From NCBI RefSeq assembly GCF_039541815.1, contig NZ_BAABGY010000014.1, positions 129,188-193,187 on the forward strand: a stretch of 64,000 bases of DNA. The letters run 5' to 3'. The position numbers and the translations under genes were made by a program. How positions within the stretch are numbered: the stretch's first letter is position 1; each line of letters opens with the position of its first letter. The stretch is from Flavisolibacter amylovorans (GTDB lineage: Bacteria; Bacteroidota; Bacteroidia; Chitinophagales; Chitinophagaceae). The notes beneath the pieces are model-generated. The model had not been told where the DNA came from, ran no database searches, and was given only the letters and a program-made list of their open reading frames with translations. Positions 34,642-44,620 of this stretch are shown one piece after another.

Positions 34642-36678
34642 CTATACGTTCATTTTTTGGATGCGGACGGCATTGAGGATGGCCAAAAGAGCCACGCCAA
34701 CATCGGCGATCACGGCTTCCCAGAGTGTCGCTACTCCACCCGCTCCCAAAATGAGCACAATCACTTTCACTGCCATTGCCAGAATGATGTTCTGCCAAAC
34801 AATGCGTCGCGTGATTTTTCCGATGCGAATCGCTGAAACTATTTTGGAAGGCTGATCATTTTGTATCACCACATCTGCCGTCTCGATGGTGGCGTCACTT
34901 CCTAACCCGCCCATGGCGATCCCGGCATCTGCGAGCGCCACCACCGGGGCGTCGTTGACCCCGTCGCCTACAAACGCAATATGCCGGCCCTGCTCCTTCA
35001 GCGCCTGTACTTTTGCCACCTTTCCATCCGGAAGCAAGTCACCATATGCCTCATCGATCCCGATTTTTGCTGATACCACATCCACGACAGACTGCTTATC
35101 GCCGGAAAGCATTACGGTCTTGATGCCCAGGCTATGCATATTCCGGACCGCATCGGCAGCATCCTCCTTTATTTCGTCGGCAATTGTAATATAACCGGCG
35201 TAGGTGCCGTTGACAGCCGTCACAACTATCGTGTCCGTTACCTGCGCCACTTCTTCCGGATAGGGGACAGCAAACTTTTTCATCAATTTCAGGTTGCCTG
35301 CCAGCACATCTTTTCCGTCCACGCGCCCTTTCAACCCATGCCCGGCGATTTCCTCAACGGCTTCCACACGGGGTCCGCTTGCGCTCTTGCCTGCGTATTC
35401 TACAACTGCCCGGCCTACAGGGTGCGTGGAATTGCGCTCCAGGGCTGCAGTAATCAAAACCAGTTCATTTGCTTCCAATCCAACCGGTACGACCTGCTGC
35501 ACCCGGAACACACCCTTGGTAAGCGTCCCGGTCTTATCCATGACAACGGTATCAACTTTAGTCATCACGTCTAGAAAATTACCACCCTTAAAAAGGATAC
35601 CGTTGCGGCTTGCCAGGCCAATGCCACCAAAATATCCTAAGGGGATGGATACTACGAGGGCGCACGGGCAACTGATTACCAGGAACACAAGCGCACGGTA
35701 AAACCAGGTATAGAACTCGTAGTTCTCGACGAAAAGCGCAGGAACCGCTACCAGGAGAAAGGCAAGCGCGAATACAATGGGTGTGTACACCTTTGCGAAG
35801 CGGGAAATAAATAACTGGGTCTGCGATTTACGCGCTGTTGCATCCTGAACCATTTCCAGGATCCGGCTCAGCTTACTGTCCTTGAACAAGGCGCTGACTT
35901 TTACTTCTGCGACGGTATTCAGGTTCACCATGCCAGCCAATACTGCCTCCCCCTTGTACTTCGTATCGGGTTTGCTTTCGCCGGTGAGGGCTGCGGTATT
36001 GAAAGAAGCGCTTTCCGAAGCCAGCTCACCGTCCAGGGCTACTTTTTCGCCCGGCTTTACCTGTATCAGCTCACCCGGTGTTACCGCCGAAGGATGTACT
36101 TCCTCCGAAGCACCGTTCCGAAGGACCGTGACGGACTCAGGCCGGATATCAAGGAGTGCCTTGATACTGGCCTTGGCCCTGCGCACTGCCGCATCCTGAA
36201 ACCATTCTCCAATGGTGTAAAATACCATCACGGCCACGCCCTCAGTGTATTCGCCAATCACGAACGCTCCCAGCGTGGCTACGCTCATCAGCACGAACTC
36301 GTTGAAAAAATCACCCCGGATCGCTTTGCGGAAGGCCAGACGGAGCACCTTCCAGCCTGCCAGGAGGTACGCTATTGTATTTACAGCCAACGATGGCCAT
36401 TTCGGCAGCTCGTACTTGAAGCCGTATTCCAGAACGAGAAGCACTACCAGGATGGCAAGGGCGGTCAGCAGGTCCCAATGCTCCTTCCAGGCGGAAGGAG
36501 CAGCTCCTGATGCATGTCCACCATGATCATGATCATGTCCGTCATCAGCACTGTGCTGATGCGCGCCACTGCCGGCGTCTTTCTGCTCCTGGGGCATAAA
36601 CATGCTGCGGATCGGAGCTTCATTGGCATCGCCCTGATCGTCTTTATTGGCAGGTGCTTCGTGTTCGTGCGTATTCAT
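34642..36678 (-). CDS. Zn/Cd/Pb-exporting P1B-2 ATPase
   Basis: 678-residue inner-membrane ATPase. The N-terminus has a His/Asp-rich tail (HQHSADDGHDHDHGGH) but no HMA domain. Membrane CPC motif in SCPCALVVSIPLG, DKTGT, GDGVNDAPVVALAD, a Lys in TM7 (NIILAMAVKVIVLIL) and Asp-x-Gly in TM8 (ADVGVALLAIL) are the P1B-2 features that indicate Zn, Cd or Pb rather than copper. It follows the CzcA/CzcB and NicO-like genes on the same strand and is followed by lspA at 41 bp. Confidence 0.93.
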   Translation of the reverse strand: MNTHEHEAPANKDDQGDANEAPIRSMFMPQEQKDAGSGAHQHSADDGHDHDHGGHASGAAPSAWKEHWDLLTALAILVVLLVLEYGFKYELPKWPSLAVNTIAYLLAGWKVLRLAFRKAIRGDFFNEFVLMSVATLGAFVIGEYTEGVAVMVFYTIGEWFQDAAVRRAKASIKALLDIRPESVTVLRNGASEEVHPSAVTPGELIQVKPGEKVALDGELASESASFNTAALTGESKPDTKYKGEAVLAGMVNLNTVAEVKVSALFKDSKLSRILEMVQDATARKSQTQLFISRFAKVYTPIVFALAFLLVAVPALFVENYEFYTWFYRALVFLVISCPCALVVSIPLGYFGGIGLASRNGILFKGGNFLDVMTKVDTVVMDKTGTLTKGVFRVQQVVPVGLEANELVLITAALERNSTHPVGRAVVEYAGKSASGPRVEAVEEIAGHGLKGRVDGKDVLAGNLKLMKKFAVPYPEEVAQVTDTIVVTAVNGTYAGYITIADEIKEDAADAVRNMHSLGIKTVMLSGDKQSVVDVVSAKIGIDEAYGDLLPDGKVAKVQALKEQGRHIAFVGDGVNDAPVVALADAGIAMGGLGSDATIETADVVIQNDQPSKIVSAIRIGKITRRIVWQNIILAMAVKVIVLILGAGGVATLWEAVIADVGVALLAILNAVRIQKMNV

Positions 36679-36688
36679 GACAAAATTT

Positions 36689-37300
36689 TTAATGAATGAA
36701 AAATGTTAGTATCCCGACGATGACCAGTACAGAGCCGGTGATCTGCTTTTCAAAACGTTCCAGGATGTGCATGTCGATAAGTCGCACCCCCCGGAAAGTC
36801 AGAAAAACAAGCAGCATTATCCCGCTCACGCTGATTACGCCATAGAAAGCCGCCATCAGCAGCGTGTTGTTCATTCCATACACGCCGGCAGAGATAAAGA
36901 GGCTTTGTACTTCAAGGCAGGGTGAAAAGAACATAATGGTTGAAAAGAAGAGCAACCAGCGAAATTGCGACCGCTTTGTATCCGACGGTGTTTTATGGTA
37001 ACCAGCGTGACGGTGTTTCGAAAAAAAATAGTAAATGCCAAAGACAACCAAAATGAGCGACCCGAAAACGTGAACATAATCTTCGAACCGTGATGCGAGC
37101 TCACCGCTAACCTTTCCCAGAAGGATGCCTAACAGAACGGTACCGAGGACATGCGCCGCAGAAGAGAGAAAAGCCGTTTTCAAAAGGCTGCGAACTGTCC
37201 ATTGTTCCGTTCGGGCAATTGCGATCAAGGGAAGCCAGTGATTGGGGATCAAGGCATGCAGGAGAGCAATCAGTATCGTTCCGCTTAAGAGTTGCGCCAT
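36689..37300 (-). CDS. NicO/UreH-like integral membrane protein
   Basis: 203-residue protein with six predicted helices. The first helix has HALIPNHW, a His pair found in nickel/cobalt transporter-like (NicO/RcnA-type) and UreH-like proteins, and a second conserved half FFSPCLEVQSLFISAGVYG. A HRHAGYH loop lies mid-protein. It is 10 bp upstream of the Zn/Cd ATPase gene and probably in the same operon. Transport of a divalent metal is inferred. Confidence 0.7.
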   Translation of the reverse strand: MAQLLSGTILIALLHALIPNHWLPLIAIARTEQWTVRSLLKTAFLSSAAHVLGTVLLGILLGKVSGELASRFEDYVHVFGSLILVVFGIYYFFSKHRHAGYHKTPSDTKRSQFRWLLFFSTIMFFSPCLEVQSLFISAGVYGMNNTLLMAAFYGVISVSGIMLLVFLTFRGVRLIDMHILERFEKQITGSVLVIVGILTFFIH

Positions 37301-37391
37301 TTTAGTGTATTGATCAGCCGAAAGTCATGAACCAATAAAATTACTGTTCCACCTTTCAGTCGTCTTGCCGGCCATTAGTGCCAGTCTTGCC

Positions 37392-38636
37392 TTAGTGTCC
37401 GCCCTCTTCTTCGGAGTTGTTCATTTTGGAAAGAAGGTCGTACGCGCCTTTAAAGACGATCTTTGCACCTGCCTTGAAACTTTCGGGCAGGGTGATGGCC
37501 GTGTAACCATTCTCGGTAACGCCCGCGACTATTTCAACACGCCGGAACGTATAATGTGGTCCCTCCTCTTTTCCCTCCCCTTCCCCTTCTTTGCCTTCAC
37601 CAGCATGACCGGCTTCCTCTTTCTTGCCTTCCTCATGCTTTTCCGCTGTGCCCTCCTCTAAAATGAATATATAAGACTTACCACCTGCTTGCACGACCGC
37701 CTCGGCAGGTACAGCAGGCGTTGCTGCAGCTCCGGTTTCGATCACCGCACTGATGAACATCCCGGGCAATAAGTTCCGGGGCGGCATGGTCAGGTGCCCG
37801 TGGACATCCACCGTGCGGTCGGCGCCAATATCCTTCCCGATTAGGTATACCTCCGCATTGCGCTCGATGCTGTCGCCGGTTGCGCGGAACCGAATTCGTT
37901 GTCCTTTTTGAACCCGTACGATGTCCTTTTCGAATACTTTGATTTCCGCGTGCAAATCGTTGGTATTCACCATATCTGCAATCACCTCATTGGCGCTCAC
38001 AAACTTCCCGACATTGGACAAAACATGTGTGACGTATCCTCCAATCGGTGCAGTAATGCTTACTCGAGAGGTGAACTTACCCGATCGTACACTAGCAGGG
38101 CTGATCCCGATCAAACGAAGCTGAGATCGTAGGCCTTCAACCCGGGCCACCATCGTGTTGTATTCACTGCGCGCCCGCTGGAGCGACTTGGCAGCGGCAA
38201 TATGCTCCCGAACAAGTTCTTCCTGGCGCTTCAGATCCTGGCTCAGATAGGTTAGTTGGCTGCTGCTCTCTAAGTAATCCTGCTGGATCTGGATAAACTC
38301 CGGGTTTTCGAGTGTAGCTACTACCTGGCCTTTGCCGATAAACTTTCCCTCAAGTGCAGTGGTGGATTTGATGATCCCGCCGTAAGGGGAGGTGATGCTG
38401 ACATGCATTTGTGGCGGCGCATCGATCGTCCCATTTGCTTTTATGTAATTACTGAGATTGATGCTTAGGATCTGTCCCACCTGAACACCCGACATTTTAT
38501 ACTGTTCCGAGGTCAGCTCGACGACGTTTGGGTCATGAGCTTCTTCCTCGGCAGGTGCTTCTTCGGCTTTTTTAGTTCCGCAGGCTGTCAGAAGAAACGC
38601 AGCCACAATAAATACTTTATGGAATGAGGTAAACAT
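37392..38636 (-). CDS. RND efflux periplasmic adaptor (CzcB/CusB-like)
   Basis: 414-residue membrane-fusion lipoprotein: FIVAAFLLTAC lipobox, beta-barrel/lipoyl half domains (ITSPYGGIIKSTTALEGKFI and ITAPIGGYVTHVLSNVGKFV), a helical hairpin between, and a His/Glu/Lys-rich C-terminal tail (EEGKKEEAGHAGEGKEGEG) that may bind metal. It lies 13 bp downstream of the CzcA-TolC gene and links the pump to its outer-membrane part. Confidence 0.92.
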   Translation of the reverse strand: MFTSFHKVFIVAAFLLTACGTKKAEEAPAEEEAHDPNVVELTSEQYKMSGVQVGQILSINLSNYIKANGTIDAPPQMHVSITSPYGGIIKSTTALEGKFIGKGQVVATLENPEFIQIQQDYLESSSQLTYLSQDLKRQEELVREHIAAAKSLQRARSEYNTMVARVEGLRSQLRLIGISPASVRSGKFTSRVSITAPIGGYVTHVLSNVGKFVSANEVIADMVNTNDLHAEIKVFEKDIVRVQKGQRIRFRATGDSIERNAEVYLIGKDIGADRTVDVHGHLTMPPRNLLPGMFISAVIETGAAATPAVPAEAVVQAGGKSYIFILEEGTAEKHEEGKKEEAGHAGEGKEGEGEGKEEGPHYTFRRVEIVAGVTENGYTAITLPESFKAGAKIVFKGAYDLLSKMNNSEEEGGH

Positions 38637-38649
38637 ATGTTGAATAGAA

Positions 38650-41600
38650 TTAAAGTCCAGAAATGAGTTCCAGTTCGATGGCGACCTGGTTATACTGATT
38701 GATCACATCCAGGTATTGCCGCCGCACGGAGTTGGCGTTATTCAAAGACTGCGATAGTTGATAATAATCGACCTCCCCGGCCTCGAAGGCTTTTTGCGAG
38801 GTGCTGATGAGCAGGTTAGCCTGCGGTAGTGCCGTGTTCCGGTAGTAGTCAAGCTGAATACGCAACCGGCGCAGCTCTGAAAGAAGGAGGTTCCCTCTTT
38901 GTACTAACCCAAAGTAAAAAGACTGCACCTCTGCCTGCCGTATCTGCTGATTGATCTCCGCGGCACGTACGCGTTGCCGTTGCGCTTTGGAAAATAGCGG
39001 GATGCTGATGCCTGCCTCAATGCCTTGAAAACGGCTACCGACGCCATAATAACGCTCTACCCCGTTTTTTTCATGGGTGCCCACCAGCGATTGGTTGAAA
39101 TACCCGACGGAAAAATCTGGCAGCAGGCGGCTGCGTTCTACCCGGACCTCGCGGGAAGCGACGTCGATCTGACTTCTGAGTGCAGCGAGCTCCGGACTGT
39201 TGGCCAGCACGGCACTGTCCATCGAAAGCGTCACCGGCTTCTCCCGGAAGGAAGTATCCTCAATCCCGGCGATCGAACTATCCCCCGTAAACCAGCGAAG
39301 CTGTCCGAGACCGGAACGGATATACTCCTCTGTTTGCAGGAGTTGTGAGCGCCCTTCCTCCAATTGCGCATTGGCATTGTACCGTTCCAAAATATTGGTT
39401 TCACCCGTCCGGAAGCGAATGTCCGCTGCGCGGTAAACCCGCTCATACAACCGGATAAGCTCTTGGGCCAGCTTACGCTGCTCCTGCCGGTAAAGGAGCT
39501 GGTAGTAAACCGTCTTTACCTGGTAAGCCACTTGCGACTGGTACACCCGCAGCTGCGTACGGCTTGCGGCAATATTCGCCTGTGCCAACTCAGCCGCACG
39601 TTTCAAATACACAGGATTGGGAATATCCTGGGTGATGGTGATGTTATTGTCATACCAAACGGGACTATTGTACTGCCCGAGTGTCAGGTTGATATTCGTG
39701 CGGCCGAAGTCGCGCACGGTTCCGCTGAGCGCTTGTTGGTATTCAACACCTAGATTGGCGGCGCGGCTGCCCGGGTTGACCTGGTAAGACCTCGAAATAG
39801 CTGTTTGCAGGTTGATCGGTGTTGTTCCCGGAACGGTGCTCTGGGCACCCGCAGCCAGTGTAGCGGTTACGAAAACAATGGTCAACCCGGCCGCCAACGC
39901 GGAGGGAGGCATGCCACCTTTCTTCCGCTTTTTCTTGCCGATCTTCTCGAAATAAGTGTACAGCACCGGCAGGACAATCAGGGTCAGCAGGGTTGCGGTC
40001 ACCAAACCACCGATGACTACGGTGGCCAGCGGCTTTTGAACCTCGCCGCCGGCACCTCCGGACAGGGCCATGGGCAGGAAGCCTAACGAAGCGACGGACG
40101 CAGTCATCAGCACCGGCCGCAGGCGAACTGCCGTTCCTTTCAAAATGATCTCGTTCGTATCTGACATACCTTCAGCCTTTAAGCGGTTAAACTCTGTAAT
40201 AAGAACAATGCCATTGAGCACCGCGACACCGAACAAGGCGATGAAGCCAACGCCGGCTGAGATACTGAAGGGCATGCCCCGCAGCCACAAAGCAAAGACC
40301 CCGCCTATGGCCGACATCGGGATGGCCGTAAAAATGAGCAGCGAGTACTTGAATGACCCGAAGGTGAAATACAGGAGCAACAGAATAAGGCCGAGGGCAA
40401 CCGGTACAGCTACCGACAGACGTTTGTTTGCTTCCTCGAGGTTTTTGAACTGGCCTCCGTAGGTAATGTAGTAGCCCGGCGGCATTTTCACCTGCCGGTC
40501 AATTTTTTCCTGAATTTCTCCTACGACCGAAGCAATATCCCGCCCGCGGACATTGAAGCCCACTATGATCCGGCGCTGGGCTTGTTCCCGCTGGACCTGG
40601 TTGGGTCCGACTTGCAATACAACATCGGCCACCTGTTCCAGGGGAATCTGCAGGCCGGTCGAAGTGGTGACAAAGAGGCGTCGCACATCTTCAATGCTCT
40701 GGCGTTGCGCTTCCTCGAGGCGAACCACGAGGTCAAAGCGGCGCTCGCCTTCAAATACGGTCCCGGCTACTCCGCCTGCAAAGGCAGAATTGATCGCCTG
40801 GTTGATGTCGGCGACATTGAGGCCGTACTGTGCGATGCGGTCGCGGTTCAGCTTGATGGAGATTTGTGGAAGTCCGCCGGCCTGCTCCACATATAAGTCT
40901 TCAGCCCCGGCAACACCCGGAACCAAAGCCCCGATTTTACGGGAGAGTTCGGTCAGCACCTGCAGGTCTTCGCCGAAGATCTTAATACCGACATCCTGCC
41001 GCACCCCGGAGATCAGCTCGTTGAAGCGCAGCTGGATCGGCTGGGAGAAACCGAAGTTCACGCCTGGGATTGCCTCCAACGCTTCTTGCATTTTCTCTGC
41101 CAGCTCCTCGCGGGTTTTAGCGCTGGTCCATTCCTTTTTGGGCTTGAGGATGATGGTCAGGTCACAGGCCTCAATCGGCATCGGGTCGGTGGGGATTTCC
41201 GACGCACCGATCTTTCCGACTACTTCGCGCACTTCGGGAAACTCCTTCTTTAAAATCGTGGCCGCCTGTGTGACTTTCTCAATCGTTTGACTAAGCGAGC
41301 TTCCGGTAAGCAGGCGTGTTTCCACCGCGAAGTCTCCTTCTTCCAGGGTCGGAATGAATTCACCTCCCAGGAATGAGAAAATGGCGAGCGCGGCGGCAAA
41401 CAGTGCCAGGGTAATAAGCACCACTGTTTTTTTAAGCCGTAGTGCTCCTTTTATCAGTGGCTCGTAGGCGCGGTGGATACGGTCCATCATACGGTCCGAT
41501 AAGTTCCGCTTATGGGTCGTGTTTTTGCTTAAAAAAAGCGCGCTCATCATCGGAACATAGGTAAGCGATAAGATGAATGCGCCGAGGATCGCAAACGCTA

Positions 41601-43038
41601 CTGTCTGCGCCATTGGACGGAACATTTTGCCTTCGATTCCCACCAGGGCAAGGATGGGCAGATATACGATCAGTATGATGATTTCGCCAAATGCCGCACT
41701 ATTCCGGATCTTAGACGCAGAGGTATAAACCTCGTCATCCATCTCCGCCTGGGTCAGCCGCCTTCCTTTGTTTTGTAATCCCAGGTGATGCATGGTGGCT
41801 TCCACAATGATGACAGCCCCATCAACGATCAACCCGAAGTCAATTGCGCCGAGACTCATCAGGTTGCCCGACACGCCAAATACGTTCATGAGCGAGATGG
41901 CGAAGAGCATCGCCAGCGGAATTACGGAAGCTACGATGAGTCCAGCGCGCAGGTTGCCCAGGAACAACACGAGCACGAAAATTACGATGAGGGCCCCTTC
42001 GATGAGGTTCGTCTTCACGGTGCTGATGGCACGGCCAACAAACTCGCTGCGATCCAAAAAGGGCTCGATCTCCACGCCCTCGGGCAGTGATTTCCGGATC
42101 TGCTCGATCTTCTCTTTTACCCGACCGACCACTTCGTTGGAGTTGCTTCCTTTCAGCATCATTACGATACCGCCGACGGCCTCCTTGTCATCGCGTGTGA
42201 GGGCGCCATACCGGTTCGCCGTTCCGAGGCGCACATTGGCGACATCCCGGATCGTTACGGGGATACCTCCCTCCGAGTTTTTGATGACAATCTTTTCAAT
42301 GTCACTGATAGAGGAGATGAGCCCCTCGCTGCGGATAAAATAGGCATTGGGCTTTTTATCGATGTAGGAGCCGCCGGTGTTCTGGTTGTTCTTCTCCAAC
42401 GCCTCGAATATTTCCGAAATGGAAATATTATAGCTCCGCAGTCGGTCCGTATTCAGACCGATTTCATACTGCTTTAAAAAACCGCCAAAACTGTTCACCT
42501 CGGCGATACCAGGGGTACCCAACAACTGCCGGCGGATGATCCAGTCCAAAACAGTCCGGAGTTCCATCGGCCCGTATTTGCTTTCGTACCCCTTCTTTGG
42601 CTTGACGACAAATTGGTAAATCTCCCCGAGACCGCTGGAGATTGGGGACATTTCCGGTTCTCCGACGCCTGGAGGGATATTGTTCCGCGCCGCTGTCAAT
42701 CGCTCGGCAACCTGGGTGCGTGCCCAGTAAATGTCCGCGTTGTCCTGGAACACGACGGTTACTACGGAGAGGCCAAAACGGGAGATGGAGCGAATTTCCT
42801 GAACATTAGGAATGGTCGCCATCGTTTGCTCTATGGGATAGGAAATAAACTGCTCTACCTCCTGGGAGGCCAGCGAAGGGCTTGTAGTGATGATCTGGAC
42901 CTGATTATTGGTAATATCTGGCACGGCATCGATCGGAAGCTGCCGGAGTGAGAAGATGCCCCAGATCATCAACGCTAGAGAAAAGATGCCGACAACGAGC
43001 TTGTTCTTGATCGAAAATTCGATTAGTCTATTTAGCAT
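38650..43038 (-). CDS. czcA: CzcA-type RND pump fused to TolC-like channel
   Basis: 1462-residue protein. Residues 1 to about 1030 are a heavy-metal RND pump with 12 membrane helices; the TM4 motif reads DFGLIVDGAVIIVE, which is the HME1 (Zn, Co, Cd, Ni) signature and not the Cu/Ag one. Then come KKKRKK and a hydrophobic Ala-rich segment ending AAGAQS (about 1037-1060). The rest (about 1065-1462) is a TolC/OEP-type channel with ALSGTVRDFG, LAQANIAASRTQLRV and SLNNANSVRRQYLDV helices. The internal segment looks like the channel's former signal peptide. Such fusions are common in Bacteroidota. It is the head of the efflux operon with czcB. Confidence 0.93.
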   Translation of the reverse strand: MLNRLIEFSIKNKLVVGIFSLALMIWGIFSLRQLPIDAVPDITNNQVQIITTSPSLASQEVEQFISYPIEQTMATIPNVQEIRSISRFGLSVVTVVFQDNADIYWARTQVAERLTAARNNIPPGVGEPEMSPISSGLGEIYQFVVKPKKGYESKYGPMELRTVLDWIIRRQLLGTPGIAEVNSFGGFLKQYEIGLNTDRLRSYNISISEIFEALEKNNQNTGGSYIDKKPNAYFIRSEGLISSISDIEKIVIKNSEGGIPVTIRDVANVRLGTANRYGALTRDDKEAVGGIVMMLKGSNSNEVVGRVKEKIEQIRKSLPEGVEIEPFLDRSEFVGRAISTVKTNLIEGALIVIFVLVLFLGNLRAGLIVASVIPLAMLFAISLMNVFGVSGNLMSLGAIDFGLIVDGAVIIVEATMHHLGLQNKGRRLTQAEMDDEVYTSASKIRNSAAFGEIIILIVYLPILALVGIEGKMFRPMAQTVAFAILGAFILSLTYVPMMSALFLSKNTTHKRNLSDRMMDRIHRAYEPLIKGALRLKKTVVLITLALFAAALAIFSFLGGEFIPTLEEGDFAVETRLLTGSSLSQTIEKVTQAATILKKEFPEVREVVGKIGASEIPTDPMPIEACDLTIILKPKKEWTSAKTREELAEKMQEALEAIPGVNFGFSQPIQLRFNELISGVRQDVGIKIFGEDLQVLTELSRKIGALVPGVAGAEDLYVEQAGGLPQISIKLNRDRIAQYGLNVADINQAINSAFAGGVAGTVFEGERRFDLVVRLEEAQRQSIEDVRRLFVTTSTGLQIPLEQVADVVLQVGPNQVQREQAQRRIIVGFNVRGRDIASVVGEIQEKIDRQVKMPPGYYITYGGQFKNLEEANKRLSVAVPVALGLILLLLYFTFGSFKYSLLIFTAIPMSAIGGVFALWLRGMPFSISAGVGFIALFGVAVLNGIVLITEFNRLKAEGMSDTNEIILKGTAVRLRPVLMTASVASLGFLPMALSGGAGGEVQKPLATVVIGGLVTATLLTLIVLPVLYTYFEKIGKKKRKKGGMPPSALAAGLTIVFVTATLAAGAQSTVPGTTPINLQTAISRSYQVNPGSRAANLGVEYQQALSGTVRDFGRTNINLTLGQYNSPVWYDNNITITQDIPNPVYLKRAAELAQANIAASRTQLRVYQSQVAYQVKTVYYQLLYRQEQRKLAQELIRLYERVYRAADIRFRTGETNILERYNANAQLEEGRSQLLQTEEYIRSGLGQLRWFTGDSSIAGIEDTSFREKPVTLSMDSAVLANSPELAALRSQIDVASREVRVERSRLLPDFSVGYFNQSLVGTHEKNGVERYYGVGSRFQGIEAGISIPLFSKAQRQRVRAAEINQQIRQAEVQSFYFGLVQRGNLLLSELRRLRIQLDYYRNTALPQANLLISTSQKAFEAGEVDYYQLSQSLNNANSVRRQYLDVINQYNQVAIELELISGL

Positions 43039-43251
43039 TTCTGCGATTCTGGATTATGTGATAGGGAATTGACAGCCGCGAGCACTATGAGCTTCTGCGG
43101 CCAAAAGGCACCCGGATCATCCGCATGTGGCAGACCGGCGCGTGTAGCGCTGGTCGCGAAATGACGTGTATTGGACATTACCGACGCAATGAACGGATTT
43201 TTTGCCCGTGACGTCTGCAATGACGACAGGATGTCTAAATAGCGATGTGAT

Positions 43252-43569
43252 TCAGGAAAGTAACTGCGGCGGTTGCCAAATGGGTAAGGCTACGGTGAGC
43301 AGGGGCTCGGATTGGTAGCTGTCGATAAAGGAGGAAACGAAAGGCACTGAAGCAATTTCAAAGGTCGCTCCCTTTACATTTGTCTTGATGAGGCCGCAAC
43401 AGGCACAGGTACAAAATGGGTTGCAGATGTCTGCATCATGCTTGCCTGCATCCTCTCGGCTAGCCTTGCTGACTTCAATACCATCATTGCCCATGGACGG
43501 TATATCCGCACAGGGCAGACAGCTCAATCCGAGCACAAGAAAGCTGAGTATGAACAGGAGGTGCCTCAT
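43252..43569 (-). CDS. Small Cys-rich exported protein (DUF6660-like)
   Basis: 105-residue exported protein: MRHLLFILSFLVLGLSCLPCAD signal, then CNPFCTCACC with four Cys close together and a C-terminal IWQPPQLLS. It resembles the short proteins Bacteroidota place upstream of czcA-type pumps. The same WQPPxLS ending occurs in the 55357-55710 protein. Probably periplasmic metal-binding; no enzymatic function is known to me. It lies 213 bp before czcA on the same strand. Confidence 0.7.
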   Translation of the reverse strand: MRHLLFILSFLVLGLSCLPCADIPSMGNDGIEVSKASREDAGKHDADICNPFCTCACCGLIKTNVKGATFEIASVPFVSSFIDSYQSEPLLTVALPIWQPPQLLS

Positions 43570-43833
43570 TTCTGATAGGAGACAAAAGTAGGGCAATGCA
43601 CTTTTCTGTCTGAAATGAAAATTTACAAAACTGCTGCAAAAAACCGACTACGTAGCGCAGCGGGTATTTTTTTAGCTCTCCCATAACAAAGCTGAGGATA
43701 TGACGATTTTGGACCTGTAGAGATGTTAAGCAACCATTAAGATGGCTGCATTATCGCGCTCTTATCGAAACGCTAACAGCCTTTGCTGATTCAATAAACG
43801 ACCTTTGCATTCTAATCCAAACCTTTGATATCC

Positions 43834-44595
43834 ATGAAAAATCCAATACTCATCTTTTCTTCTATCCTGTCCGTTGCTGCGATTTCTTTTTCATTCGTTA
43901 ATAAGCCCGAAAACCGAAAAGCGCCCGTCGTGGAGTCAGCTTCAACCGCTGTAAGCAACCCGGCCGATGTTGCGAAAACGCACGATCATGATGCAGAGGT
44001 TGGCAGCCTGAGCACGACCCTTTTTACCACCCTTCGGTTGGAGGGAAAGGGCCTGAAAATGCCTACACTCGAGGCTGCCGTGAAAGGGTACCTGAAACTG
44101 CAGGAGCAAGGCGCGCTGAAAAACTCCGACCTTCTGACTATTGTCGACTTCAGTCAGTCATCGCGGAAAAAGCGACTCTACTTGCTGGATACGAAGAACA
44201 TGCAATTGCTGGAAAACACCTTTGTGTCGCATGCAAAGAACAGCGGTGTAGATATGGCAAATGACTTTTCAAACGTGATCGGCTCTGAGAAGAGCAGCCT
44301 GGGATTCTACCTGACAAAAGGCACCTACACCGGGAAGCATGGTATGTCTCTGCGTCTTAGCGGCCTGGAAAAGGGCTTTAACGATAACGCCGAAAGCCGG
44401 GCCATTGTCGTGCATGGCGCCGATTATGTAAACGCGGGCCGCGTATCCTCCGCCTATATGGGCCGTAGCCAAGGTTGCCCGGCCGTTCCCATGGACGACT
44501 ACCGTCGGATCATCAGCGAAATCAAAGACGGAACCGCTCTGTTTATTTATTCGCCTGATCCCACCTACCTGAACAATTCAGACCTGTTGAGCTAA
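43834..44595 (+). CDS. Murein L,D-transpeptidase catalytic domain-like protein
   Basis: 253-residue exported protein from the ATG at 43834. After a signal peptide and a low-complexity region, a YkuD_2-type domain follows: LLTIVDFSQSSRKKRLYLLD, SSLGFYLTKGTYTGKHG, IVVHGADYV and GRSQGCPAVPMDDYR, giving the HxxD and SxGC pattern with the catalytic Cys. Such enzymes cross-link or modify peptidoglycan. An ACCTTTG box precedes the start. It stands alone, convergent with the CDF gene. Confidence 0.85.
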   Translation: MKNPILIFSSILSVAAISFSFVNKPENRKAPVVESASTAVSNPADVAKTHDHDAEVGSLSTTLFTTLRLEGKGLKMPTLEAAVKGYLKLQEQGALKNSDLLTIVDFSQSSRKKRLYLLDTKNMQLLENTFVSHAKNSGVDMANDFSNVIGSEKSSLGFYLTKGTYTGKHGMSLRLSGLEKGFNDNAESRAIVVHGADYVNAGRVSSAYMGRSQGCPAVPMDDYRRIISEIKDGTALFIYSPDPTYLNNSDLLS

Positions 44596-44620
44596 GTGGT
44601 GCTGACAAGCGTCATTGCTG

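Noticed and set aside
37325..37340. AACCAATAAA resembling the copper-regulon box
   Set aside because: No GTATAC half, opposite orientation relative to the gene and no conserved spacing to a -7 box.
43032..43220. Minus-strand frame upstream of czcA
   Set aside because: Composition is not protein-like and no recognised family; it overlaps the czcA start.
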